Below, piece by piece: positions 21,843 through 34,561 of a DNA stretch of 64,000 bases. The stretch spans positions 1,201,001 through 1,265,000 of the forward strand of contig CM048845.1 of assembly GCA_026545225.1 (NCBI GenBank), in the 5' to 3' direction. The notes under the pieces were generated by a model that was given only the letters and a program-made list of their open reading frames with translations, was not told the origin of the DNA and made no database searches. Both the position numbers and the translations under genes were made by a program. The DNA is from Cornus controversa. Taxonomy: Eukaryota > Streptophyta > Magnoliopsida > Cornales > Cornaceae. The stretch's first letter is position 1. Every line of letters starts with the position of its first letter.

Positions 21843-23963
21843 TGTAGAGACAGGGTCCAATTTTGACTGGTTTTCCTTTTTTTACTCATCATTTTTGTCA
21901 TAAATGAAGTTTAAATCATGTTGCATGTGTTTTGATTATGAAAAACATATTTAAGAACTTGTTTAAAGGTTTGGAGAAGTTTTTGAGTTGTTTGGCTCAT
22001 TTTAAAATTTTTGGGTCGGCAGGGCCCGGGTGGACCTAGGAGACCGGATATTTTTTGAAAAAATATTATTTTTGGTATTAGACCAAATGGAATGTTATAG
22101 GAGAGATGGAATTAATTTTAGAGCCATAGCCGCTTTTAAAATAAAAAAAAATGGAGGTCGTAAGGGTACGTTAAGTGACATAAAGGTATTTTAGTCATTT
22201 TACGGCAGAGAGGCTATAAATATATGATTTATAGATATTTTCTCATTTTCTCTTGACCAAATCAGCTAGCTATTGAAGGTCTCTCTCTCTTCTTCTTTCT
22301 CATTTGATATGGAAACCTTAAGGTAGGATTTGGAAGGTACCGAAGACCAAAGGTTTGTTTTATTGGGCAAAGACTATGTTTTGGACCAAACAAAGTCTGT
22401 TTTGGTGAAGTTGGAAAAGATAAGATTTCTAGGGCTTGACAAGAAAGGCTTGGAATTTGAGGTAAGGGTGTGAATTCCTTCTTTACCTTGATTGTGTAGG
22501 TCCTTTAATTGCGACATGTAGTTTTTGCATGATTTGTATAGGTGAAAGTTGATTTACGTTTGATATTTAATTCCCCTATCATGTTTTAAGTGGAACATAT
22601 GCGCCATTTATGTACTAAATGAGGTGTATGTGTTCAAGATGATTTATGTGAGTCAACTATGTTCATTAGAAGTATATGTGAATTTTGGTTCTATGGATTA
22701 AATGTATGCATAAAAGAGGTTTTCTTGAAAACGCATAATAATTAATTTTTTATGAGAAGATGAGAATTGCATTGTAATATGCTTGAGTTGAACTTTTATA
22801 CATTAGCTATAGACGTAATGTATTGGGAGTGAAATTGGTGACAATCTTGGTTTTATGTTTACTTGTGATAAATATACACTTATGTGGTGATTGTTGATTT
22901 TTGGAGAAAGTGTGTGAGAAGCAAGAAGAGCCTGGAGTCCTAGAGTGAAAGGCCCAAAATTGGTCCAAGCGAATGTCACTACTGTTGGGTTAGCAACTTG
23001 TAAAGCGTAAGTAGAGTATGTAGTCTTTCAAGGACACTTGCTATGGATGTGATAATTAGAAGTCCACATATGGTTTGATTTCAGAGTATATGTGGTGTTG
23101 AGTTTATTTGAGAATGTGATTCATATTAAACTACTCATATATATTTGAGACATATGATATCATTCTTATTTCTAAGGTTGAATAAGTCCTGAGTATATGA
23201 ATCTTGAAGCATGCCATGTAGTTGTATAGAGATTCCATTTTGCATTTATGCATGGCTGCCTGAGTCATTGTTAAGTTAGGTGGATCATCTCTACTGGGCT
23301 AGTTGTATGCTTACCCCCTCCCCCCAAACCTTCTTCAGATAAAACACCAGTGGAGGACGAAGCTTAGAAATGCTCGAGTGAGAAATTTTAGTGATCTTTA
23401 GGATATTTATGTTTTGTTGTCCATGTTGGGTTATAGCATGTGGACTAATTTGGATAGCTTTTATGTAATGGAATTTCATAAGTATTAGCCATGTTTGGCA
23501 TGTCTTAAACTTTTGAAGAATGAATAAATGAATGAGAAGTGATTTTGAACTCCAATGTATATGTAATATAGATTTGATTCTCCCAGAGGTTAGATTTTAT
23601 GATTTGGTCATGTTGTGCATGTTATGGATCACTTTAGTTTTATTTTTTTACAAAGAGAATGTATATATGTTAAAGGATGGGAATTGGACATGTATTTGAC
23701 TAAATATGGAATATTAAAACTTTCAATCGAATGCCTACAATTAATAGAAGACCCCTCTTCAATTAATCGTTATTATGATGAAATTGGGCCTAAAAAACCA
23801 GCATGTTACGATTCAAGTTTTGATAGACCAAGTTCGATTAATCGAATGTTCCATTAATCGAATGTGCTGTTTATAGAATGTTTGTAATTGAAAGATGTTG
23901 TGATCTCATTCGATCACCCCCATTCTTCATGCCCTTCCGGGTGTTGAAAATCGGGGCGTGACA
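21843..23963 (+). repeat. LTR of the Del/Tekay-type element
   Basis: The purine-rich AAGGTTGGGAGGT directly precedes TGTAGAGACAGGG at 21843. The end is GGGGCGTGACA at 23963. It is about 2.1 kb long. Hairpin units TTCGATTAATCGAA and a neighbour occur near 23828-23868. A tRNA-Met primer site follows the LTR, which is unexpected for a 3' LTR. Confidence 0.65.
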
Positions 23964-23966
23964 ACT

Positions 23967-23976
23967 TGGTATCAGA
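23967..23976 (+). other. Primer binding site-like sequence for initiator tRNA-Met
   Basis: TGGTATCAGA lies three bases after the LTR end, the normal place for a primer site downstream of a 5' LTR. Only about 100 bases of related sequence follow, ending near 24070 in a second, weaker GGTGTTAGAAATCGAGGCATGA block. Confidence 0.6.
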
Positions 23977-25560
23977 ATGTAATTGTCGGTGAAAGGTGAT
24001 GATATTTAACTTAATCACCCCCATTTCCCATATGTTTCCAGGTGTTAGAAATCGAGGCATGAGAAAATGTCTGACCTAATGAATTCCTTCGTCAATCTCA
24101 TTTTCTGCTCATCAATCTGGGTCTATGTACAAATTGGATGGGTATATGTATGTATGCAAAGCAAATTTCTCACCTAATCAAACCAATACATATGATGTAT
24201 ATATATACACACACAAACAATTACCGGAGTTGTTGATTTAAAGGTTTTGTGGAATAACACGGTCAAATCTTTAATTTGTGGTTTTCGATTTTGATATTAT
24301 ATCATATCGGTAGACATCGGTCTATACACATCGAACTTCCTAGAAAAAAAGGACTAAATTTGAAAAATATTCATCAAATATCTCAAAAGACATACCACCA
24401 TAGTTTTGGCTTCCATTGAAATCCTAATAGAACCACCTCAGTATAAATTTCCATTTCAGCAAGACCAAATTGACAATGTTTAGTTGCAGAGAAACTTTAG
24501 GGAGAAAAAAATGGGGAAAAGATGAAGTAATAAACATAGGTGCAAATTAAGTAACAAACATGGGTGCATACACACACATATATATATATAAATATATATA
24601 TTTACATAAATAAATACATATATGTGTATGTAAAGAGAGAGATAGAGTATGTGTGTGTGACGTTGGAGGAGGAAGAAGAATATGGCTTGAATTTTTGAAA
24701 AAAAAAGGTGTGTATATATATATAGAATTTATAGAAAGACATAATTTATATATTTTAAATCTATTTGATTAAAAAGAAAATTCACACACACGGGCATTTT
24801 AGTTGCATTCCATTTGCATAAAATCAATCATTTAAGGGCATTTAGGTCTATATGTTAGGCCCTTTTTTGTTGTCCCACACTAGAGTGTAAGGACCAAGAA
24901 AGCATAGACAATTCACCGAGGGTACCCTATCCGTGCCTTGATATTTTTCTTTTTAGGACACTCCTCAAACACGTATCGAATACTTCGTAGCAGTGATGTG
25001 TATTCAAGTATTTCGAAAGAAAATTATATGCGACTAAGTTATGATTAAAAATGTAAGCTAAATATACGTAAATGACCTGGTTCTTTAACCTATTTGTCTA
25101 TTTTTATTTATAAGTTTGTTTGGTTTTAATTACTTGATAATCAATTAAAGTATTTCTGTAATATAATATTTTTTTGTTGAATATTTTATAGCTGTATCCT
25201 CGCCGTGTTCGTGTTTTATATTTTTAGAATTTTTTGAATTCGTGCTTCCTAGTAAGGACATTATGATTAATTGAAGGGTAGTTTAGTCATTTTGAACATT
25301 TTCGTTAATGGATTCGACGGTAGAATAATAGGGAGAGAGTTGTTAATAAACACACGCTAATATCAGAAGTGCACGATGGTTAATTAAACCAAACATCTTG
25401 CTTAGCCTATTCTACCCCCAAAAATAACTCGCCACTTTTGTGACGGACAAAGTCTTGACCCTTCGTAGCGGTAGGATGATACCACCGTGAGAAGTTAAAA
25501 GATCATGGGGACATAAATGTGATTTTAAAAAAGAAAGGGATCATAATAGTGAAGGAAAGG
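23977..25560. other. Intergenic DNA
   Basis: AT-rich sequence with TA/CA microsatellites (about 24195-24220, 24575-24660 and 24712-24725). No coding sequence or structured element was recognised. The last 150 bases are likely the TIM13 promoter and leader, but no clear TATA box stands out. Confidence 0.5.
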
Positions 25561-25694
25561 GTTTAAAGCGGAAGCAAGCGCAGCTCTACTATTTCTAGGG
25601 TTTTTGTGCTTTGGCACTTTGGTAGGCGTCGAAGAGAACCAGAGAAGACGGGGGAAGAAAAGGTATATATAAATATATCTAGAGAGAGAGAGAG

Positions 25695-25877
25695 ATGGAT
25701 TCATTTTCAGCGCCATCGAGCGGATCGTCCCCGCAGCTCTCAACGGAGGACTTCATGGACCAGCTTAAGACTCAGCTTGCCCAGGCTTACGCCGAGGAGT
25801 TCCTCGAGGTACTTTTTCTCTATGAAGAAGATTGGAATTTCATAAATTGTTTTTAGTATTTTAAGTGACTATCCTTT

Positions 25878-25909
<32 letters not shown>

Positions 25910-28284
25910 CCGTGTCGAAACACAGCAGTATCTATAAAATTTTTGATATTGATATATGTTCCACATTCATTTGTCTAATGTTATTGCCAGTGATGGACGA
26001 TTTGGTTGACTGATTATATTCTTAATGGCATAAATATATGTTTGTTCTCATGAGAAAGCTTTATGGTTTTCGTTTTCTTGTCAATTATGAGGTGGATCCA
26101 CAATGGTTATTAAACAACACTTGCGTAGATTATTACTTATTCGTGAGTTCATTCGGTGGTGCCTAGTTCTGTCAATGAGTTTTTCAGTGAAACCTGAATA
26201 AAGAGATACTCTCAATTATAATTAAGAGATGCTCCCGAGTATATTAGTATAGTAGTAGCCTTAGTTATAATATTTTCCCCCTTTCTTCTACGAGGAAGAT
26301 TACATTATTTATTAATGGGTTTTCTATAGGTGTTTTCAAGATAGCAAAACCAAACAAAGCTTTTGTAAACTAATTTAACCGAAACATTGCTTGTTCTTGC
26401 CAGACCATTCACTATTAATATTTTTCCCTAGGTGAGCTCTGGTGATTAAATGCCCACTAAGTCATGAAGTATTAGGTGCATTGCATCGACCTTGCTATAT
26501 ATGTTTTAAACTCACGAACTAGACATGAGTCAAGCTTGTGGCAGGGTGGAAATGCAGAAACATATTCAAATACAAATTTCTAATAACAGTTAATGTAATA
26601 CTTTGATAACTGATATTAAGATGTCTTATGCATCATCATCATCTTTTCTTTTTTCCCAAATGAACGGGGTCGGCCACATGGATTCTCTTTCTCCATTCTA
26701 TTATATTATATTATATTCATGTCTCCTCTAATATCTAATTTTTTTAAATTGTTTTTAATTACTTCATTCCAAGTTAGTTTTGGTCATCCTCGCTTTCCTT
26801 TATTAATATAGTTTATACTTATTGGGAATGCTAAGCAAGTTGTCTAGAGACAGCTTCTTAGCATGAATGTACTTTAGAACGAATGGGAACTAGAATAGAA
26901 AATTGAAGAGTGTAGGCTGTAGAGGAGAGATTTGTAGGCGAGGTAGAGAATCAAATACAAAGAGAAGATATGGGGGCATCAATTGTAGGATTCTTATAAT
27001 ATCCAACCAACCCCCTTATACATGCTAGAACAGGTATATAATGAGTATCGACATCCCTGCATCATAAGATTATAGTTACACTGAATTAAAGCAACTAAAA
27101 TTAGTGTAGTCAAGAAACATAAACCTTGATGTCAAAAGTTTCTATTTTTTTTGACAAATGTTGCTTCGGTACATAATTTATAAATTTTGGCCATGTTTGA
27201 AGCATGAAACGTAAACCCTATGAAAGCTTTGCAACTATTCTAAGACAGTTATTAAAGGCTCAAGATGCACTAAGGCACCAAGGTTGGAGCCTAAGTGCAA
27301 GGCGCAATGTAAGACATGGGCCTGATTGAACTAAGGTGAATGTGGTAAAATGCACGTAAATATAATTAAAAAAAACATAGTATCCACTATGCAACTCAAA
27401 GTAATCAAAATCAAAATGAAGAAATTTTTAAGCATATGAATCAAGGGAATTTGCTAAATCAGTGTACCATATAAGCATTTGTTGTGATCAAATTCATTAT
27501 AGATGTGCAACAATAAAAATCTATAATCATGTAGATTTTGAATATATATTATGTTATTGTTATAAATATCTAGGATCTAATATTAGACGCAATTAATAAA
27601 TGTAATCAACCATGAACTCCTGAGTTTACACCAAAATATTCGATAAGATTAAACTATATGATTCATTGATATTTAATAAGATTAAACAATACGTTTTATC
27701 AATATTTATTAATGTGATATGGAGCATGTCAATCATGTTATTGAATGATTAAGTAAAAAAGATGTGTGTGTGTGTTTTTTATAATTTTTTTAGCTTGGAG
27801 ACTACTTAAAACCGCAAACATGAGACCTTTGATAGCTATGTTAATACAAATGTTCAGGCACTCCTACTGGGACTTGACAAGCCTAAGGTTCTTTTTGGAG
27901 CCTCGAAGAACTTTTGATAGCTATGTTAATACATATATTCAATATTTTGATTTCGTACTATAAAACACCCACGTAAAGCAGATTTGTTCATTTTGGCATG
28001 CCAAAGTCCTTAATTTTTGCTTGGATCAATATAGAGATTGTACTCCTATTAGATTGGCAGCACATGCATATAGTTGTTAGTTTTATTTTATTTACTTAAT
28101 TTATATTTATATATCTATATTTTTGGATTGTCAGACTGTAAGGGGGAAGTGCTTCGAGAAGTGTATCACCAAACCTGGAAGTAGCCTGAGCGGGAGCGAG
28201 AGTAGTTGCATATCCAGGTGTGTTGATCGCTACATCGAGGCTACTGGTATTATTAGCAAAGCTCTTTTTAGCTCATCACGCTAA
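25695..28284 (+). CDS. TIM13: Mitochondrial import inner membrane translocase subunit Tim13
   Basis: There are two exons, 25695-25808 and 28135-28284, joined in phase 0 (GAG|GTACTT donor, TTGTCAG acceptor). They give 87 residues, the usual length. The protein carries the twin CX3C motif (Cys44, Cys48, Cys63, Cys67) of small Tim chaperones. With Tim8 or a paralogue, Tim13 forms a hexamer in the mitochondrial intermembrane space that shields hydrophobic precursors on their way to the inner or outer membrane. The cysteine pairs form two disulfides made by the Mia40 pathway, so no cleavable presequence is needed and none is seen. The N-terminus is Ser/Pro-rich and is followed by the conserved LKTQLAQAYAEEFLE helix. 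The 2.3-kb intron is mostly AT-rich. A GGGGTCGGCCACATGGATTC block at about 26667-26686 resembles a common plant dispersed repeat. Confidence 0.93.
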
Positions 28285-28325
28285 AATCTCAAGTGAAGCA
28301 TATCCTGCAGAACATCAAGCTGTGG

Positions 28326-28651
28326 AATTTGAGAAAGAACGTAAATTGGAGAGGCTATTGATTATGTAGTTGGTATTGCTTTGCTTTCCCATTCTTATTA
28401 TTCATGAGGATAATAGTCTGTTTCACTTTTTACTTGAAAACCAGCCAATATAAACTTTGCCCCTTTAAGATTTGGACATGTTATTGGGTCATGAATTTCA
28501 GAAAAAATGTAAATGGGAGATGCTATTGATTATGTAGTTGGTATTGCTTTCCCATTCTTATTATTCACGAGGATAATAGTCTGTTTCACTTTTTACTTGA
28601 AAGCCAGCCATCTAAACTTTGCACCTTTAAGTTTTGGACATGTTATTGGGT
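28326..28651 (+). repeat. Tandem duplication downstream of TIM13
   Basis: Two copies of a unit of about 160-168 bp lie at 28326-28493 and 28494-28651. Shared blocks include GATTATGTAGTTGGTATTGC and GGATAATAGTCTGTTTCAC. The duplication starts about 40 bases after the stop codon, so it probably lies in the 3' UTR. Confidence 0.85.
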
Positions 28652-30730
28652 AAATTCTTGTGTAGTTGGACAATTATTGTTAGCATAATTGATGATCACA
28701 ATTAGGGAGGCCAGCTCCTTTGTACCAACGACAGTTTCCAGCTTGAGAGGCTGACGGCTTCCCCTTTCTTGTACATCAGAATCCAACCAACCTTTAAATT
28801 TTTTGCAACTTGTCCCACAAATCTCCTGCCTGTTTCCATCTGATGTGGACAGAATATGTGATATGCTGTCATAACCTTGACCTTGGTGTTAATACCAATT
28901 TCATTACCTTTCTGGTGTCTTTTGAAGCCCAACTGATCAAGTGTTGAGGGGCAATTTGAGAACCACTGCCAGGGATGGCAACATGGTGGGTTCACCTAAA
29001 CCCTATCCTGCCCATTTTTCAATTTTCAGTCTCAAACCCGTCCTGGGATGGGTTTGTATTTTCAATCTCATCCACATTTGATGAAAAAAAATCTTACACC
29101 CTGTCTCAACCCGTTAACTGTATTCTGGAAAAATGGAGACTGTTAACTGTGTTCCAATCTGGAAAAATGGAGAGACGGAGTTTAGATCAAATCCTGAAGA
29201 AAGAAACTCGAAATGTGTAATGTGTGTATATATATGTATGCATATGTAGATATGTAATCAGATTTTGAGAGGAAAGATCCTATACATATACATGTATATA
29301 TGCGCGTCTATTATACAAATCCAAAGAAAATCTTGCATCAAGCAAGTGTGGGACAGAGGGATGTTGAGAGAGAAAAGAGGGAGAGAGGAGAGAGAATTGT
29401 TGAACATAAATTGCTGAACATCTCAAGGCTTTGGATCTGATCGGATGGCTCACCACTCACAAATTGCTCCTAAATAGCAAAACAATTTGAATGGACCACT
29501 TGATGATTCACGATAGTGATTAGTTGTCGATAAGTCGCCGACGGGAGGGGGGAGTAACTGAACGTCAATGTCTGTGGGTGGTGGGGGTTGCTGGTGGCGA
29601 GACGGCTTAACATTGAAAAGAGAGAGAATGAGATTGAGATGAACTGACTGAAACCTTAAGTCTTTATTAACATAGGAGGGTAATTTATCACTGAATTTTG
29701 TTTCTACCCCACTGGAGGCAGAGCATCCTCTCTGAAAATTGTTGTTGACATGTCATGTATCACTGAATTTTGTTTTCCTTCCAGCTAATGGCATGTCCTG
29801 ATAGGTTATAGGAAACACAAACAGCAAAGAGAAAGCAACATCTGTCTGTGAAAGAGATCCTAGTTTAAATGGTAATATGTTTCTTATATATGTGAGAAAA
29901 TGTACAAACAAGGCAATCCCAGATGAAAGCCAAGCCAAGCAAAACAAAACAAAACAATACATCAATTAGAGGCTGCAAATAACATGCAATAGTTTGTTCT
30001 GCAATAGGAATTTGAAACACCGAACAGACACTAGAGGGTTCATTCCAGGGGAAGTCTAAGAGCTAATGCTCAGCTATTGTATCATTGGATTATGTTGTGT
30101 CTGTTCAGCATGAATGAGTTTAGCCTCCTTAATTTGTTTTTGGGGAGGCAAACTAAAGTCCAAGCAACTTCAAATCCACCTCTTCTAGCTTCTCAGCCAA
30201 TCCCTAAGAAGCTTCTGGTCAAAGAATTGATCTGAGCTATGATTCTTTAAATAAGGGATAATGAATGCATTCATCCTATAAAGCTGAAGACTAAAGAGAA
30301 TGGATCTGAATAGCTGTAACCTTCCTACACAAGAAGACAACAGTTTGCTTGATTCTACTTGTGATCTTTTCTACCACATTTTTGCAGTCAGTAGAGGTGA
30401 GAGTTTGGTGGAAATCAGTGCCACTCTTACGTATTTGATGGACAACTCTCCTTTGTGATTCGCAACAGATTTAGAATGCTCAGTTGGATACTTGCAAGAC
30501 ATCCAGAGAAAAAGAGTGACTTTTGGCCGTGTTTACAATGACAACATGCTTCTTGCTTTTGATGCAGCATTTAGGTAAATGGCTTCAAAGATCAAATGGA
30601 GTGATTTCTACTTGCCTACAAGGAGCTTCTTCTTCAAAACCTTACCACTTCATGGGTGTTCCCCGAGTGTGATCAAATGTGGCTTAAAGGTTTTCTTGGT
30701 TGTCTCGAGTATTATTCCTCAGTTGGATAT
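28652..30730. other. Intergenic DNA, no supported gene
   Basis: Short ORFs on both strands (for example 97 codons on the minus strand at 28702-28995) have no recognised motif. A TATATGTATG-type microsatellite is present near 29225-29310. Nothing else could be assigned. Confidence 0.4.
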
Positions 30731-30732
30731 GA

Positions 30733-31530
30733 GGCTACTTTTGGTACGTAGGAATAGAATGAAATACAAGTGAGAATAGAATGAAATGCAATAATCATTT
30801 CTATTCTTTCTATTTGGTTGCAAAAATGAAAATATGTAGGAATGGAATAAAGTTCAAATTGAATTATTCAAAATATCCCTCTTTGTGATGAATAAATTAA
30901 ACTAACAAAATAACATTCTTTTATAATTTTTTCAAAAGAAATAGTGATGTTGGTGGAAGAAGGCGGCAGTGGTGGTGTTGGTGGTGGTGGAAAGTGGCGA
31001 CGGTGGTAGAAGGCTATGGATGTGGTGGAAGATGATGACAATGGTAGAAGGTGACGACGGTGGTGGTGGTGGAAAGCAACAGTGGTGTAAGTGGCGGTAG
31101 AAGGCAATGGAGGCAGCTGTGGTGGCGACGGTGGTGGTGAAGGCGACAACGGTGGTGGTGGTGGTGGTGGAAGGCGGGGATGGTGTAGGTGGTGGTGGTG
31201 GTGGTGGTGGAAGGCAATGATGGTGGAAGGCGGTGACAGTGACGGTGGTAGTGGTGGAAGGTGGCGACAGCAACGGTGGTGGTGGAAGGTGGCGATGGTG
31301 GAAGTGGAGGAGGCGATGTGGTGAAGGGCTTATTGGGGACATCAATTTTTTTACTTGGGAATGGAATGGCCATTCCATGGGTATAGCCATGAAATGAATT
31401 CTCATTCCCTATAATAGATTTTCATTTTAAGAGAATAACCATTCCAACCTTAAAATTCATACCAAACAAATGAATAACTGAAATGGGCATTTCATTCCAT
31501 TCCATTCCTGTGTATCAAACATACCATGAG
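30733..31530. mobile_element. MITE-like DNA element containing a GGTGGTGGN minisatellite
   Basis: The ends carry related inverted sequences rich in GGAATGGAATGAAAT. The left end reads GGTACGTAGGAATAGAATGA near 30743, and the right end is its imperfect complement, near 31460-31526. No transposase is encoded. The interior 30950-31325 is a degenerate minisatellite of GGTGGTGGAAGGCGGCGA-type units, open in several frames on both strands only because of its three-base periodicity. No clear target duplication is visible. Confidence 0.6.
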
Positions 31531-32033
31531 AGTTTGTAGCAATTTGTTCTTTTGTTAGTTTTGTGTTTGGCCTTTCCTCACGGATGTTGTGTGCCCGCAA
31601 GTTATAAACACAAACTTGTTTGGTTTTCTACTTAAATATTTACATTTAAAATGGGGAAAAAGTAACGGAAATGATATCTTACATGACAATAAAGGTCAGA
31701 CTGAATAAGATGAGAGGAGAAAAAAAGGGGGAAAAGATGACATGATGTTAGACCCTACATCACATATATAATTGGTTGGCTTTGGTTCATTAACTAGAGA
31801 CTACAATTGAAAATAGCAAACAGTACAACAATTTTAGAGTTTAGCTTCAATAAGAATCCCAGAACAAACAGCACAATATAACACTCCAATGTCTTATTTT
31901 CTCCGAGTATCTCAGATATGACATGCTATTATGGAACCAGAGAGAGAGAGCTGCTTTATTTAAACAGCTAAGATTAGATCTAAGATCTCCGACATGGCGA
32001 CATGACAAATTTGTAAAGAACATACCAATCCAT
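31531..32033. other. Intergenic and probable 3' UTR of the pyrophosphatase gene
   Basis: No ORF is supported. The sequence just below 32034 should be the 3' UTR of the minus-strand gene. Confidence 0.4.
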
Positions 32034-33891
32034 CTATCTCCTCAAGGTCTGTAAAATGTACTCAGCATAAAGGTCCCTGCACCATTAGAAATAAATAAAT
32101 AAATTTACAGTTTAGGTGATGAACAATTAATCGAGCCGGCCATTACAATTTCCATCACCATAAGAATGATAACAAAAGCGGGTCTTTTGGTTCATCAAAT
32201 GACTGGAGAAGACTTCTTCAATCTTCACCACATTAGGATATAATAATTATCTGAAGACAACCATGTTACTCAAAGTGTATGAACTGACTCATAAAGTTAC
32301 TTAATTGACTATGTTTTCAGGTTCAGAGAAGGATGGAAATGCAGGTTTCTCTTAACACCCAGATTTGTTTGTCAAATTTAGAGCTTACATGGAGTACTGG
32401 ATAGCTTCATGAGCACTGGCTGAAGGCAAAAACTCATTAACTGCAACCTCTTTGTTCTCATTCTTCTTGTCTGAATTATTTGTCAAGAAACTTGTTCCTC
32501 GCTCGAAATTTTAATAAACCTCAAAAACCTAGAAGTAATTATATGTTTTAATAAAATAAGTCAAGGATACAGTCTTCAAAGAAACGACGTATCTCAGCTA
32601 GACGATGAGGGGGAAGCTGATTGATATCACTGTAGTGGCGATATTCTGGATCATCAGCACACACAGCAATGATTTTATCATCCTTCTCTCCCTATTTTAT
32701 TTTAAACAAATAAAAATTAAATCATCATCTCTCCAATCTCCTCCAATCAATCACTATGAAAAAATAATTGCAAATAAGTTTATTTGGGGCCGGGGGAGCA
32801 GTTGCACCTGGTCAATCATAGGCATCAGTCCAATGGCCCTCGCTCTTAGAAAACAACCAGGAAGGACAGGTTCCTGTTCAAAATGTCAATTAAATTAAAG
32901 TTTAATATTTCCTATTTATGAACACTGAGCTCAATGTTTGGCCTCGGAAATATATATTTACGATTCTCCACCATTTCATGTTTATATATAGCAAAAAGAA
33001 CCTTCTAATTATGTATTTGTATGTGATGTAGGTTGACCTACCTGCATGAGGATTAATACGTCCATTGGGTCGTTATCTTCACACAATGTTCGAGGAATGA
33101 AGCCATAGTTATGAGGATAGACCACTGATGAATATAAGATCCGATCAACCTAGGATTTCATTGAAGCAATTGGAAAAATTACATCCAAGTTACATGATGG
33201 AACATCATAGGAAATCAAAAGTAATACAATAGTACTTCGATCTCTAGATTAAGCACACTTTCTTCTTTTTTTCTTCCAAAGAAAGTATCTATAAATGGGA
33301 ATTTGATACTTAAATGTTTCAACTCATGTTCAAATCTGTCAAGAAATTATACCTTAATCAGACCGGTCTTCTTGTCAAGTTCGTATTTGACTTTACTTCC
33401 TTTTGGTATCTCAATAACCTGCACCAAGAGAGTATAAATATAATATAGCAATAAACCAAAATGGGCTGACGTTAATTGATAATAATCTGAGTTTGACAGT
33501 TAATGAAGCAATCAATCGAACAACCAACATTCAGACTCTGAGAAGTTGCAATTTTCTCCCTTAATTGGTACTTTCTACAACATTGATTGAACTTTAATAG
33601 ATGCTATTTTTTTTTTTTGTTAAAAAGGTATAAGCTGAACGATTTCATACGCAGTTGATAATCTGGGGAGCTTCCGGTCCTGTATACAACACACAGATAT
33701 GAGTATTACTTGTGTGCAAGTTCCGATCGAGTAATGAAAATGGCCATTTTATGGGTACCTATCTCGAGATCATGCCAAGGATGAGCAGCAACGGATCTCC
33801 TTGACAATGATGAAAGGATCCTCTGATTCAAGCGGGGTGCGCGTTTTCGTGCTACTTCTTGAGTTTGATTCTCATTTTCTTCATTACTCAT
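32034..33891 (-). CDS. PPA: Soluble inorganic pyrophosphatase
   Basis: Eight coding exons on the minus strand give 215 residues: 33891-33759, 33679-33651, 33418-33353, 33149-33042, 32873-32808, 32691-32571, 32470-32389 and 32076-32034. All phases match. The enzyme hydrolyses pyrophosphate to two phosphates with Mg2+, pulling biosynthetic reactions forward. The family I signature D-N-D-P-M-D is at residues 101-106. Other conserved residues are K65-Y66-E67, R79, D133, D138, K140 and Y175-K176. The N-terminus ([26 protein letters not shown]) matches the cytosolic plant form, and no organelle presequence is evident. Intron 6 carries U12-type signals. The gene looks intact and is tandemly oriented with the large gene upstream at 37400-61896. 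Confidence 0.96.
32471..32570 (-). other. U12-type (minor spliceosome) intron in PPA
   Basis: This 100-base intron has the donor ACT|GTATCCTTGA, which matches the U12 5' consensus. TTTCTTGAC, a one-mismatch match to the TTCCTTRAC branch site, lies about a dozen bases before the AATTCAG acceptor. It splits codon Tyr175 (T|AC). The other introns of the gene have ordinary U2-type signals. Confidence 0.8.
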
Positions 33892-33897
33892 GACTTT

Positions 33898-34526
33898 CTG
33901 ACCAAATTAAGAAGAAATAAAAGATGTCAATGAACATAGTATCCATCTGCGAGGACTCAACAACAGCTACATTTGCTTTGTGATAATGGAAATCATAAAT
34001 AAAGGAAAACCTCCAACTTAATACATGAATAGAAGAATCATATTATGCCTATAGCAAGAGTCTTTAGAGGAAGAAATGCAATAGCTTTTTCACATAAATT
34101 CGATTCTTAGAGGAAGGAACTAATTAATGTTTAAATTTAATGCTTAATATAGGAATCTTAAATTATCTAATTAATGGCATATAAGTAAAAAAAGGTAAAA
34201 TGAAATTACAGAGAATTGCATATGAAAGAGAGGGAAATATTAAAACTCGAGCTCTCAAAGAACACATAGTACGAACTTGAGTCAACTAGCAGCCTAGAAT
34301 TGGTTCAGAATTATCTTATTAGACGACGAGACTGTAGATTAAAAAGGGTGAAATGGGCATATATATATATATGTAAACTGATTTTATTAGTGAGTGATTA
34401 AGCCCATTAATGGACATGATGATCATCCAATGATCTGATGATATAACATTGAATCAGAGATGGTATTAATATATGGACTGAAAACCATAAACAACAAACA
34501 AAAGATAATTCAAAAATGCGAGCTGT

Positions 34527-34561
<35 letters not shown>

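Noticed and set aside
25860-25915. CA/TA microsatellites as possible regulatory signal in the TIM13 intron
   Set aside because: Ordinary plant simple repeats with no positional support.
28702-28995. 97-codon minus-strand ORF
   Set aside because: No recognised motif, splice partner or repeat, so it is left unannotated beyond the intergenic entry.
30868-31405. Long Pro/Ser/His-rich and Gly/Trp-rich ORFs on both strands
   Set aside because: They arise from the three-base periodicity of the GGTGGTGGN minisatellite. No start context or splice structure supports them.
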